Origin: CAZHHH01 sp052400685
GTDB lineage: Bacteria > Bacteroidota > Bacteroidia > Bacteroidales > Marinilabiliaceae
Reading direction: 5' to 3' (one strand)
Assembly: GCA_052400685.1 (NCBI GenBank)
Contig: JBQTGJ010000019.1
DNA length: 64,000 nt
Positions 54,685 to 63,884 of this stretch are shown here, piece after piece (the first letter of the stretch is position 1; each line of letters begins with the position of its first letter). A program made the position numbers and the translations under genes. The notes beneath the pieces were generated by a model that did no database searches, had not been told where the DNA came from, and was given only the letters and a program-made list of their open reading frames with translations.

Positions 54685-56619
54685 ATGATAAAAACAATTG
54701 TAACAGTTTTATTAATAGCAGGGTTTTCTATGTTTGGATTGGCTCAGTCGCATTATCCGGGACAACATACAGATAAATTAAAAATTGCTGAATCTATTGA
54801 TTTTAAAGCGGAAGCTTTTAATATGTCAGAGGTGAAATTAACCAATTCCCGTTTTACCGAAAATATGCAACGTGATAGTAAATGGATATTGTCTTTAGGT
54901 GTTGACAGACTTTTACATAGTTTTAGGACAAATGCCGGTGTTTGGGCAGGCTTAGAAGGAGGCTATGATACAGTGGATAAGCTGGGAGGATGGGAGTCGC
55001 TTGATTGTGAACTTCGAGGTCATACAACCGGGCATATACTTTCAGGATTGGCTATGTTATATGGTTCTACAGAAAATGATATATATAAAATAAAAGCCGA
55101 TAGTATAATTACAGGTTTGGCAGAGGTACAAAAGGCTTTAGGGCAATCGGGCTATTTAAGTGCATTTCCTGAAAATTTAATTGATCGGGTCATCGATGGT
55201 AAGCGTGTTTGGGCCCCTTGGTATACTCTGCATAAATTATATGCGGGACTTATTGATCAGTATCTCTATTGCAATAATGAACAGGCTCTTAAAATTGTTT
55301 CAAAAATGGGAGATTGGGCCTATAATAAATTATTTGTTTTGTCTGAAGAACAACGTACCACAATGTTGCGTAATGAGTTTGGCGGTATAAATGACTCTTT
55401 TTATTGTTTGTATCAAATTACAGGAAAGAATGAATATAAGTGGTTAGCTGAGTTTTTTTACCATAATGCAACTTTGGATCCATTAAAGGATAAAGTAGAT
55501 AATCTTAGCAATAAGCATGCTAATACATTTATTCCTAAATTAATAGGTGTCGTTCGTGGGTTTGAGATCGGGGGAAATAGTGATTATAAAGAGATCGCTG
55601 ATTATTTTTGGGATACAGTAGTCAACCACCATTCCTTTTGTTCGGGAAGTAATAGTGATAAAGAGAAGTTTTTTGAACCGGATCAAACTTCGCTGCATTT
55701 GAGTGGATATACGGGGGAGTCATGCAATGTATATAACATGTTAAAGTTAACGCGTCACCTGTTTTGTTTGGATGCTGATGTGAAATATGCTGATTATTAC
55801 GAAAAAGCACTTTTTAACCATATACTCGGACAACAAGACACAAAAACCGGTATGGTAGCATATTTTTTACCCATGTTACCGGGAGCGTATAAAGTGTATA
55901 GTACTCCGGATAGTTCATTTTGGTGTTGCGTAGGTACCGGATTTGAAAATCAGGCTAAATATGGAGAAGCGATTTATTATCATACAAATACGGATTTATT
56001 TGTTAACCTTTTTATTCCTTCACAATTATATTGGAAAGAAAAAGGAGTTACTATTATACAGCAAACACAATTCCCGAAAGAAGGGAAATTGACTCTTTGG
56101 GTTAATAGTGAAAAACCTACCCTATTTACATTAAAGTTAAGATATCCATATTGGGCTAACAAAGCTTCTGTAAAAGTGAATGGAAAGAAAATTAAAATAA
56201 GTAATCATCCGGATAGCTATATAGCAATTAATCAAATTTGGCGCAATGGAGATAAAGTTGAAGTTGAATATCCGATGGTGTTAAAAATAAATCCAACACC
56301 GGAGAATCCAAATGTTGTTTCAATATCCTATGGACCAGTTGTGTTAGCTGCAAAAATGGGGACAGAAGGGATGGAAGCTCCTGCTCCTTATTCCAATCCT
56401 AATTTGCACAACGATTATTATACTTACAATTATCATATTCCGGAAAATTTATGTAATGAGCTGAATTTAAACGGAAAGAAAATATCAAGTTGGTTAGCCC
56501 CTGTCGAAGAAGAATTTAAATTTAGAGGTGTCGATTCAGCAACGGGTAAGGTGTATGAATTTGTGCCTATATCTGATTTGCATAGAGAACGCTACATTAT
56601 GTATTGGAAATTGCAATAA
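54685..56619 (+). CDS. GH127-type beta-L-arabinofuranosidase (DUF1680)
   Basis: A 644-residue periplasmic protein with signal peptide (ends GLAQS). The alpha/alpha-barrel is followed by beta domains. The zinc-linked catalytic site of GH127 is visible: Glu345 and Cys347 in YTGESCNVYNMLKLTR and the Cys pair 414-415 in FWCCVGTGFENQAK, where the first Cys is the unusual nucleophile. A Glu in SDKEKFFEP (Glu327) is a candidate acid/base. GH146 is a close relative and cannot be excluded. Together with GH43 it indicates L-arabinofuranose in the substrate. Confidence 0.9.
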   Translation: MIKTIVTVLLIAGFSMFGLAQSHYPGQHTDKLKIAESIDFKAEAFNMSEVKLTNSRFTENMQRDSKWILSLGVDRLLHSFRTNAGVWAGLEGGYDTVDKLGGWESLDCELRGHTTGHILSGLAMLYGSTENDIYKIKADSIITGLAEVQKALGQSGYLSAFPENLIDRVIDGKRVWAPWYTLHKLYAGLIDQYLYCNNEQALKIVSKMGDWAYNKLFVLSEEQRTTMLRNEFGGINDSFYCLYQITGKNEYKWLAEFFYHNATLDPLKDKVDNLSNKHANTFIPKLIGVVRGFEIGGNSDYKEIADYFWDTVVNHHSFCSGSNSDKEKFFEPDQTSLHLSGYTGESCNVYNMLKLTRHLFCLDADVKYADYYEKALFNHILGQQDTKTGMVAYFLPMLPGAYKVYSTPDSSFWCCVGTGFENQAKYGEAIYYHTNTDLFVNLFIPSQLYWKEKGVTIIQQTQFPKEGKLTLWVNSEKPTLFTLKLRYPYWANKASVKVNGKKIKISNHPDSYIAINQIWRNGDKVEVEYPMVLKINPTPENPNVVSISYGPVVLAAKMGTEGMEAPAPYSNPNLHNDYYTYNYHIPENLCNELNLNGKKISSWLAPVEEEFKFRGVDSATGKVYEFVPISDLHRERYIMYWKLQ

Positions 56620-56736
56620 ATGTCCTAAATCCATTTAAAATTCAACATATAGTGTGGTATTAGCGGTACACCTGTATTCTTGAAGTGGTTTTGTGATGGT
56701 TGTTTTTGTGTCTGCGGATTTATAAATATCAAACAA

Positions 56737-58143
56737 ATGAAAGTTAGGAGAAAATGTGTTTTATTCCTGTTTTTAGCAATGGCAGGTCGTGTTATGTGCC
56801 AAAATTTAACGGTTTATGATGTGCCCCCTGAGTTGAAGTACTCTGCCCATAATGATGATTTTACAGTTCAGGTTCGGGAGATGGACGGAGAATGGATGGA
56901 CTTGTTCGAGTATAATGTTAAAGTTGATTTAGATAAGCTTCAGAATGCTTCTATGGTAACATTTGATTGTGCGGGAATAATTGAAGTTAGGTGTAGAAAA
57001 AATAATGGACTTATTGAAGATGTTAAAATCCGGCCTTCAGCTCTAATGATTAAACCGGAAATTGCAGGAAATACTTTTAGCTTTTTTATTGAAAAGCCAT
57101 GTCAGTTATCTGTCGAAATAAATGGCGATAGGCTTCATAATTTGCATGTCTTTGCTAACCCGATATTGAAAAATTGTCCCGATATTAATGATGATAACGT
57201 AATTTATTTTGGTCCGGGATTTCACCAACCCGGTGATTTGCCAGGTGATGTTTTTCACATTCCTGGTGGTAAAACAGTTTACATCCATGGAGGTGCAGTT
57301 GTTAAAGCTAAGTTTTTTATTGATAAGGCTAAGGATGTTAAAATTGTTGGACATGGAATTGTTTGGCAGCCTGAGCGTGGTGTTGAAATCCGTCACTCTA
57401 AAAATGTGTATATCGAAGGCCCTATATTTATTAATCCTTCTCATTATACAATTTATGGCGGACAAGTAAACGGTTTGGTTATTAAAGATATAAAGACTTT
57501 TAGTTCTAGGGGATGGGCCGATGGTATTGATCTGATGTCTTGCTCAAATGTGAAAATTGATAATGTGTTTTTACGTACCTCTGACGATTGTATTGCGATT
57601 TATGGGCACAGATGGGATTTTTACGGCAGTTCAAGAGATATAAAAGTGAGAAACGCAATTCTTTGGGCTGATGTTGCCCATCCTACTAATATTGGTTTGC
57701 ATGGAAACGCTGCTGCCGGTGGCGATACCATTGAAAATATCCTTTTTGAGAATATCGATATTTTGGAGCATGATGAAGACGACGCCAATTATCAGGGCTG
57801 TTTAGCCATTAGTAATGCCGATAATAATTTGGTCCGAAATATTACTTACGCTGATATTCGTATTGAACAGGTGCAGGAGGGGGCGTTGTTTAATTTTAGG
57901 TCTGTATACAACAAAAAATACAGTGGCGCTCCGGGTCGCAATATCGAGAATATCGTATTGAAGAATATCTCATATACGGGCGGTTTTATAAATGCTTCTG
58001 TTGTTGGAGGCTATAGTAATGACCGAATTGTTAAAGGTTTACGCTTCGAGAATGTGTTGGTGAATAAAGAAGCTTTTTCTATGAAGAATAAGTCTCATGT
58101 TGTTGTTAATGAGTTTGTCTCAGACGTTGAAACGGTTAAATAG
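56737..58143 (+). CDS. GH28-like right-handed beta-helix glycoside hydrolase
   Basis: About 468 residues with signal peptide (ends RVMCQ). An N-terminal beta domain (25-150) leads into a parallel beta-helix. The GH28-like acids are Asp262/Asp265 in WADGIDLMSCSN and the pair Asp283-Asp284 in RTSDDCIAIYGHRWD, but the usual NTD, GHG and RIK signatures are altered, so the enzyme is not an ordinary polygalacturonase. Similar sequences occur in PULs for rhamnose- or uronate-containing glycans. Start at ATG 56737; the longer frame begins at a TTG and adds a Cys-rich, non-signal segment. Confidence 0.78.
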   Translation: MKVRRKCVLFLFLAMAGRVMCQNLTVYDVPPELKYSAHNDDFTVQVREMDGEWMDLFEYNVKVDLDKLQNASMVTFDCAGIIEVRCRKNNGLIEDVKIRPSALMIKPEIAGNTFSFFIEKPCQLSVEINGDRLHNLHVFANPILKNCPDINDDNVIYFGPGFHQPGDLPGDVFHIPGGKTVYIHGGAVVKAKFFIDKAKDVKIVGHGIVWQPERGVEIRHSKNVYIEGPIFINPSHYTIYGGQVNGLVIKDIKTFSSRGWADGIDLMSCSNVKIDNVFLRTSDDCIAIYGHRWDFYGSSRDIKVRNAILWADVAHPTNIGLHGNAAAGGDTIENILFENIDILEHDEDDANYQGCLAISNADNNLVRNITYADIRIEQVQEGALFNFRSVYNKKYSGAPGRNIENIVLKNISYTGGFINASVVGGYSNDRIVKGLRFENVLVNKEAFSMKNKSHVVVNEFVSDVETVK

Positions 58144-58183
58144 TCCTTGCAAGTGCTTTTAATGAATATGTAATTATAATGAC

Positions 58184-59815
58184 ATGAAATTTAGCCGGTT
58201 AATCGTAATGATTTTAGTGATTGGAATGAATTGGTCTATTGCTAATTCGCAGGTATATCAATGGTGCATTCCTGTTAAAGGTGTTATATCTTCTGAAACA
58301 AATGATAATCCTACAGCATTTTTATGGATTCCTGAAAATTGTAGGCAGGTTAAAGCTGTCTTGTTAGGACAACACAATATGTCCGAGGAAGATTTGTTTA
58401 ATCGTCCATATTTTCGGGAGGGTTTGGCTAAATTGGATATAGCACTGGTTTGGGTGTCTCCTGCTTTTGATTTTGTGTTTGATTTCACAAAAGGAGCAGG
58501 TAAGCACTTTGAAAATATGATGAATGATTTGGCACAAGTCTCTGGTTACAGAGAGTTGGCGAATGTACCGGTTATACCCATTGGACATTCAGCTTGCGCC
58601 AGCTTTCCATGGAATTTTGCGGCTTGGAATCCGCAACGAACATTGTGCGCTATTTCACAACATGGTGACGCTCCATTAACTCTTTTAACGGGTAGCGGTC
58701 ATCCAAATCCCGATTGGGGGAATAGAACCATTCAAGGTGTCCCAGGAATAATGATTGAGGGTGAATATGAGTGGTGGGAAGCACGTGTCCAACCGGCGCT
58801 TGATTATAAAAGCAAATATCCAAAAGCTGCTATTTCATTTTTATGCGATGCCGGACATGGGCATTTTGATGTGTCAAAGCAATTGGCTGATTATATTCTT
58901 TTATTCATAAAAAAAGCCGTTAAATATCGTTTGCCGAAGCATCAAAACATTGATGATGCTCCAATTTTAAAATCCATTTACCCCGAAACAGGATGGTTAA
59001 AAGAGCGTTGGAAAAAGGATACTATACCAACTTTTGAGGCTGCTCCATATAACAAATATAAAGGAGATAAAAACGAGGCTTTTTGGTATTTTGATAAAGA
59101 AATTGCACAAGCAACAGAAGACTATTATCAAAGGGTGCGTGGCAAGAAAGAGCAGTACATTGGTTTTACCCAAAATGGAGCTTTGCTTAAATTTGATGAA
59201 AATCTGCATGCCAGAATGGTGGGCGCTTTTGAACCGCAGAATGATGGTTTAACATTTAGTTTAAATGCAATATTTACTGATACTTTACGTCAAAAAGCTT
59301 CAAATAATCACGCCCCTGGAAAACCTTTATTATCAAAAATATGCGGTCCTGTTAAACAGGTGGGCGATACCATTTTTGAAGTGAGTTTTTATCGTATGGG
59401 GTTTAATAGTAAAAAAAGAACTGGAGATATATGGTTGTTGGCAAGTCACCCTGGTAATGAGGTGTATAAAAGCACCGTTCAACAGTTCAATATGCGAATT
59501 CCGCATCGAAATAGGGAAGGTGCACAACAGAAAATAATTTTTTCTCTGCCAGACAGCATTGTATTCCTCTCAAAAATGACAAAAGGGGAAAAGATAAAAT
59601 TAAATGCGACTGCTACATCTGGCCTTCCTGTCCATTACTACGTGTATGAGGGCCCTGCTGAAATTAATAATGGTATGTTAGAGTTTAAGAATATCCCGCC
59701 ACGAAGTAAATATCCGATAAAAGTAACTGTTGTAGCCTGGCAATATGGGAGGAATATTGAACCTAAAATTCAAACTGCCATTCCTGTAAAACAGTCTTTT
59801 ATAATTGAGAAATAA
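58184..59815 (+). CDS. secreted alpha/beta-hydrolase of the PUL (probable glycan esterase)
   Basis: A 543-residue exported protein (signal ends ANSQ). Residues about 35-260 form an alpha/beta-hydrolase domain with the nucleophile elbow PIGHSACAS (Ser136), an earlier oxyanion-type GQHNMSEED and a late DAGHGHFD containing candidate acid and His. The C-terminal half is beta-rich (EVSFYRMGFNSKKRTGDIWL, GLPVHYYVYEGPAEI) and may bind carbohydrate. I do not recognise a numbered CE family. Position between the beta-helix enzyme and lyase suggests removal of acyl groups that block those enzymes. Confidence 0.72.
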   Translation: MKFSRLIVMILVIGMNWSIANSQVYQWCIPVKGVISSETNDNPTAFLWIPENCRQVKAVLLGQHNMSEEDLFNRPYFREGLAKLDIALVWVSPAFDFVFDFTKGAGKHFENMMNDLAQVSGYRELANVPVIPIGHSACASFPWNFAAWNPQRTLCAISQHGDAPLTLLTGSGHPNPDWGNRTIQGVPGIMIEGEYEWWEARVQPALDYKSKYPKAAISFLCDAGHGHFDVSKQLADYILLFIKKAVKYRLPKHQNIDDAPILKSIYPETGWLKERWKKDTIPTFEAAPYNKYKGDKNEAFWYFDKEIAQATEDYYQRVRGKKEQYIGFTQNGALLKFDENLHARMVGAFEPQNDGLTFSLNAIFTDTLRQKASNNHAPGKPLLSKICGPVKQVGDTIFEVSFYRMGFNSKKRTGDIWLLASHPGNEVYKSTVQQFNMRIPHRNREGAQQKIIFSLPDSIVFLSKMTKGEKIKLNATATSGLPVHYYVYEGPAEINNGMLEFKNIPPRSKYPIKVTVVAWQYGRNIEPKIQTAIPVKQSFIIEK

Positions 59816-59919
59816 AGCTTGTGTGTAATCATTAAGTATATGATGAACAGGGTGGTTTGTATTAAAATTCTGAATATTATTAAAAACTTGGGTCCGAAGG
59901 ACTTTATAAAATTAGAAGA

Positions 59920-62235
59920 ATGAAGAGAATTGTATTAGTTGTTTTGGTACTGATGGTTACATTATTGATGTCTGCTCAAAGCCATAATTATTTGTTGCAT
60001 ACTCAGTATAATGTGGAACGGCTAAAAAAGCAAATAAAAAATGATAGTGCAGTAAATATGGCCTGGAAGGTGCAATTGGACAGAGCTAATGAACTGGTGA
60101 AACGTAGTAATCTTGCTGCACAGGATTGTCAGGAACTGGGGTTGGCCTATCGTATTACCGGAGATAAAAAATATGCGCAAGCCTTAAAAAATATTTTAAT
60201 GGACTATTCCTCGCGTGATACATGGGAAGGGGCGGATTTATTAAACCGGAATCCGCCATGGAAAGGCGGTTTGCCTACATCACATACGGGTTTTTATATT
60301 AGTATTGGCTACGACTGTGCTTATGATTATTTAACAGCCATAGAACGCAAGCTTATTGCAAAAGGCATTGTACGTGTTTGTATCAATCCCCTGAAAGATA
60401 ATTGGCTTGATTCCGGTGATAGCTTTCACACTTTCGACACCATGGGACATAATTGGTGGAGTGCCTGTGTCTATATGGCTGGATTTGCTTCTTTAGCTAT
60501 TCAAAACGAAATTCCCGAAGCCAAACAGTGGGCTGTCGATATTGCTAAAACCATCACTGAATGGGTCGGGTATACTGGTAGTGTTTTGCAGAATAAACCT
60601 CGTAATTTTGATCGATCCGGAGGCTTTTACGAAAGTGTCAATTATGCTTCCTATGGAATTTCTCAATATTTATTGTTTCGCTTGGCTTTTAACAATTGTT
60701 TGCCCGAAATTGAACAACCCAAGGTTGATCAATTAAATAAAATAGCTGATTTCTTTATTCATACAACATACTATACTAATGATGAAGGTCCTATGTCTGT
60801 TAATTTTGGCGATAGCTCTATTAGAAAAAATGGGAATGCTGTCGTTCTATTATTATGGAATCTGGGTTTTCAAAAAGATGATTATGCCTGGTATTTACAA
60901 CGGGTAAATAGTGGAAAAGATAAAGAAGGGCTTCAGTTGAATACGCCAAATGGCTTGATCCTTCATCCTGATATGCCAATATTACCGGCTGATTATAAAC
61001 CTACACTTTCCAAATCTCAATTGTTTGCCGACATTGGATGGGCTACAATGCGCAGCTCATGGGAAAATGACGCGACATTTGTTGCTGTTAAATCAGGATT
61101 GACATGGAATCACACGCATGCGGATGCCGGCTCGTTTATTGTTTTTCATAATGGTAAATACTTGATTATTGATGCCGGTAATTCATCCTATGGCAATCCT
61201 CTTTATACCCAATATTATTGCCAGAGTGAAGCGCATAATGTTGTCTTGTTCAACGATAAAGGACAAGATAGAAACGATCCCTATTTTGGCGTTGTTAACC
61301 GTGGGGCTCTTTACAATATGATTGATGGAGGCGACTTTAAATATTTGTTGGCGGATGCTACGGGTCCATATTCACGGTTTCTGAAGCGTAATTACCGTAG
61401 TTTTATTTGGGCAGGCGATGTTTTATTGGTTATTGATGATTTGTTAGCGTATGAACCCGGACAGTTTCAGTGGCTTTTACATTATAATGGCGTGTCAAAA
61501 CGAAGAGGGTTGGATTTGTCGATTAAAGACGGTGATGCAGAAGTGTTGGTGCGCCCCTTATTTCCTGAAACGTTTCCAAATGGCGGATTGCCTCACGATT
61601 TTCCTGAAAAAATGCGTCTTGATGAAAAATCCGGTTATGAGGACCACCATCCTGAAAATAAAAAATCGTATTGGGCTATTAGTCACTTTGAGCAAACTTC
61701 GCGTACCAAATTTATTTCAGCAATCACGTTTAAAACTGATGAAAACAAAGATAACCTCCCGGTTATTGAACGTTTTGAAGGTGACGATTTTATTGGTGTT
61801 CGCATCACTCAAAATGGCAAAACTATCGAAGTTTACTTGAATTTGTTGGCTGATGGTCGCATAAAACATCGTAATAGTGTGATAGAAATGAATGGTTGGC
61901 AAACAGATGCATATTTGTCTGCAATTACATACAACGAAGGCGAAAATGGCTCAGATATCAGTAATATCAATGATTTATTCATTGGCCATGGCAGCTATCT
62001 CAGACGCGATGGTAAAGTGTTGATGCATGCCTTGTCGAAATACTCTGCTTACATCAAAAACTTTAATGATAAACAAAATATGATATTCCAGGGACAACCT
62101 GATGTAACCCTAAGTATATACTCTGCTGCAAAATCTTCGTCTGTAAATCTGAATCGTAAAACAGTTAAAGGGGTATATGATCCAAATACAAAGTTGTTAA
62201 AAGTTAGAATTATATCCGACGAGTTAAACGATTAG
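59920..62235 (+). CDS. heparinase II/III-family polysaccharide lyase
   Basis: A 771-residue periplasmic enzyme with signal peptide (ends LMSAQ). The N-terminal alpha/alpha toroid (25-380) contains AWKVQLDRANELVKRS, MGHNWWSACVYMAGFASLA and GGFYESVNYASYG with a candidate catalytic Tyr. The C-terminal beta part has the family block HTHADAGSFIVFHNGKYLII (His398, His400, Asp402) and SEAHNVVLFND (His439). Such enzymes cleave uronic-acid-containing chains by beta-elimination (PL12, 15, 17, 21, 33 and others); I cannot choose the family. It complements the PL38-like enzyme and feeds GH88. Confidence 0.85.
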   Translation: MKRIVLVVLVLMVTLLMSAQSHNYLLHTQYNVERLKKQIKNDSAVNMAWKVQLDRANELVKRSNLAAQDCQELGLAYRITGDKKYAQALKNILMDYSSRDTWEGADLLNRNPPWKGGLPTSHTGFYISIGYDCAYDYLTAIERKLIAKGIVRVCINPLKDNWLDSGDSFHTFDTMGHNWWSACVYMAGFASLAIQNEIPEAKQWAVDIAKTITEWVGYTGSVLQNKPRNFDRSGGFYESVNYASYGISQYLLFRLAFNNCLPEIEQPKVDQLNKIADFFIHTTYYTNDEGPMSVNFGDSSIRKNGNAVVLLLWNLGFQKDDYAWYLQRVNSGKDKEGLQLNTPNGLILHPDMPILPADYKPTLSKSQLFADIGWATMRSSWENDATFVAVKSGLTWNHTHADAGSFIVFHNGKYLIIDAGNSSYGNPLYTQYYCQSEAHNVVLFNDKGQDRNDPYFGVVNRGALYNMIDGGDFKYLLADATGPYSRFLKRNYRSFIWAGDVLLVIDDLLAYEPGQFQWLLHYNGVSKRRGLDLSIKDGDAEVLVRPLFPETFPNGGLPHDFPEKMRLDEKSGYEDHHPENKKSYWAISHFEQTSRTKFISAITFKTDENKDNLPVIERFEGDDFIGVRITQNGKTIEVYLNLLADGRIKHRNSVIEMNGWQTDAYLSAITYNEGENGSDISNINDLFIGHGSYLRRDGKVLMHALSKYSAYIKNFNDKQNMIFQGQPDVTLSIYSAAKSSSVNLNRKTVKGVYDPNTKLLKVRIISDELND

Positions 62236-62307
62236 TAATCAGGATGGGGTGTTGTTGTGCAGCTCTTGTCTGGTGTTTGTTGAATTTCTTACTTAATATT
62301 TAGTTAT

Positions 62308-63477
62308 ATGACAAAGAATAAGTCAAATATTTCCGTGATAATGCCGATTTTATTCGGGTTTTTTATAATGGGTTTTTGTGATGTGGTTGGTATTACAGCT
62401 TCGCATGTTAAAGAGGATTTGTTGGGTGACTACAGTCCTGCTTTCAGAGATACTTTGTCTAATCTTATTCCTGTGGCATTGTTTTCAATGTTTTTGATAT
62501 TCTCTATTCCTACAGGAATATTGATGAATAAGATTGGACGAAAAAAAACAGTGGTCTTAAGTAATTTAATAACTGTGGTGGCTATGTTTATTCCTTTAAT
62601 CGAATATTCTTTTATTATGTCGTTAGTTGCATTTGCATTGTTGGGAATTGCCAACACTATTTTGCAAGTGTCGCTAAATCCACTTTTGACAAATGTTGTT
62701 CAGGGTGATAAATTAACCAGTAGTTTAACTGCGGGGCAATTTGTAAAGGCTATTTCGTCTTTGAGTGCCCCTTTTATTGCTGCATTTGCCGCATCTCAAC
62801 TCGATAATTGGCAGTATATTTTCCCGATTTATGCGGTCATTACTATTTTGTCAACGGTATGGTTATTGACTACTTCAATTGACGAAGGCCCTGCGAAAGT
62901 TGAAGCCAGCTCATTTAGAAGTGTCCTGGAAATATTAAAAGATAAAACAATTTTTTTGTTATTCTTAGGAATTGTGTTTGTGGTAGGGGTTGATGTTGGA
63001 ATGAATACGGCTGCACCTAAAATTTTAATGGAACGTTGTGCTTTAGATTCTATACAGGCTGGGTATGGCTCTAGTGTATATTTTGCCTTACGTACAATTG
63101 GGGCTTTTATCGGAGCTTTTGTTTTAGCGAGGTTTTCATCATCTAAATATTTTAAAATTAATATTGTTATAGCGGCTACGGCTTTGGTCTTTCTTATTTT
63201 TATCTATGACAAGATTGCTATTTTTGTGTTGTTCGGTGTTATTGGGTTTACAATTGCGAATGTTTTTTCAATTATATACAGCATGGCCATTCAGGCTCGT
63301 CCTGGTAAAGGAAATGAAATCTCGGGGCTGATGATAACTGGTGTGTTTGGAGGTGCGGTTATTCCATTTGTTATGGGTGTCTTGTCTGATATTTTAAATT
63401 CTCAGGTGGGGGCTGTTTATGTAATTTTAGCCGGGACCATCTACTTAACTTTTGCTGCGTTTGCATTAAAAAGGTAA
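62308..63477 (+). CDS. major facilitator superfamily sugar transporter
   Basis: A 389-residue inner-membrane protein with about 12 helices. The first half has SMFLIFSIPTGILMNKIGRKK, the loop 2-3 MFS motif, and GIANTILQVSLNPLLTNVV; the second half includes FFAL-like VYFALRTIGAFIGAFVLARF. The layout resembles the fucose-galactose-hexose type of sugar:H+ symporters common at PUL ends. It should import the monosaccharides or uronates released in the periplasm. Last gene of the locus; no clear terminator follows. Confidence 0.85.
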   Translation: MTKNKSNISVIMPILFGFFIMGFCDVVGITASHVKEDLLGDYSPAFRDTLSNLIPVALFSMFLIFSIPTGILMNKIGRKKTVVLSNLITVVAMFIPLIEYSFIMSLVAFALLGIANTILQVSLNPLLTNVVQGDKLTSSLTAGQFVKAISSLSAPFIAAFAASQLDNWQYIFPIYAVITILSTVWLLTTSIDEGPAKVEASSFRSVLEILKDKTIFLLFLGIVFVVGVDVGMNTAAPKILMERCALDSIQAGYGSSVYFALRTIGAFIGAFVLARFSSSKYFKINIVIAATALVFLIFIYDKIAIFVLFGVIGFTIANVFSIIYSMAIQARPGKGNEISGLMITGVFGGAVIPFVMGVLSDILNSQVGAVYVILAGTIYLTFAAFALKR

Positions 63478-63504
63478 TACATAAATTTTATATAATTGTT
63501 ACTT

Positions 63505-63600
63505 GTGCTTGTCCGAAAACTGATGTGGCAGATAAGGGTACTTCATTTTTAAAGCTTGTACAGCTTGAGAAACGGGAGCTTACTCCTGTATATGGCTATT
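63505..63600 (+). repeat. foldback repeat, partial copy H
   Basis: GTGCTTGTCCGAAAACTGAT and GTGGCAGATAAGGGTACTTC match copy D, followed by AAAGCTTGTACAGCTTGAGA and TTACTCCTGTATATGGCTAT from the core. The right third is missing. Confidence 0.6.
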
Positions 63601-63653
63601 AGCAGGTAAAACTTTAACAGAGCCTTCGGTAAAATTATAACAGCTTCGGTAAG

Positions 63654-63884
63654 GTTGGAACAGACAACCGAAAAGTTGGAACAGTCAACCGAAAAGTTAG
63701 ATCAGACAACCGAAAGGTTGGAACAGTTAACCGGAAAGTTGGAACAGGCAACCGAATGATTGGAACAGATAACCGAAAAGTTGGAACAGACAACCGAAAA
63801 GTTAGATCAGATAACCGAAAGGTTGGAACAGGCAACCGAATGATTGGAACAGATAGCCGAAAAGTTGGAGCGGGCAACCGAAAC
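63654..63884. repeat. 21-bp minisatellite, 11 units
   Basis: Eleven tandem units of 21 bases with consensus GTTGGAACAGACAACCGAAAA. Units 5 and 9 are identical and units 3 and 8 differ at one base, showing duplication of blocks of four to five units. Imperfect AACAG(C)CTTCGGTA segments flank both sides (near 63617-63650 and 63889-63905). As 21 is a multiple of three, heptapeptide frames stay open on both strands (TFRLSVP on minus, VGTDNRK on plus), but no start or signal suggests a real gene. Confidence 0.9.

Noticed and set aside
63654..63884. Possible CRISPR array
   Set aside because: Units are contiguous 21-mers with no spacers between them, so it is a tandem repeat.
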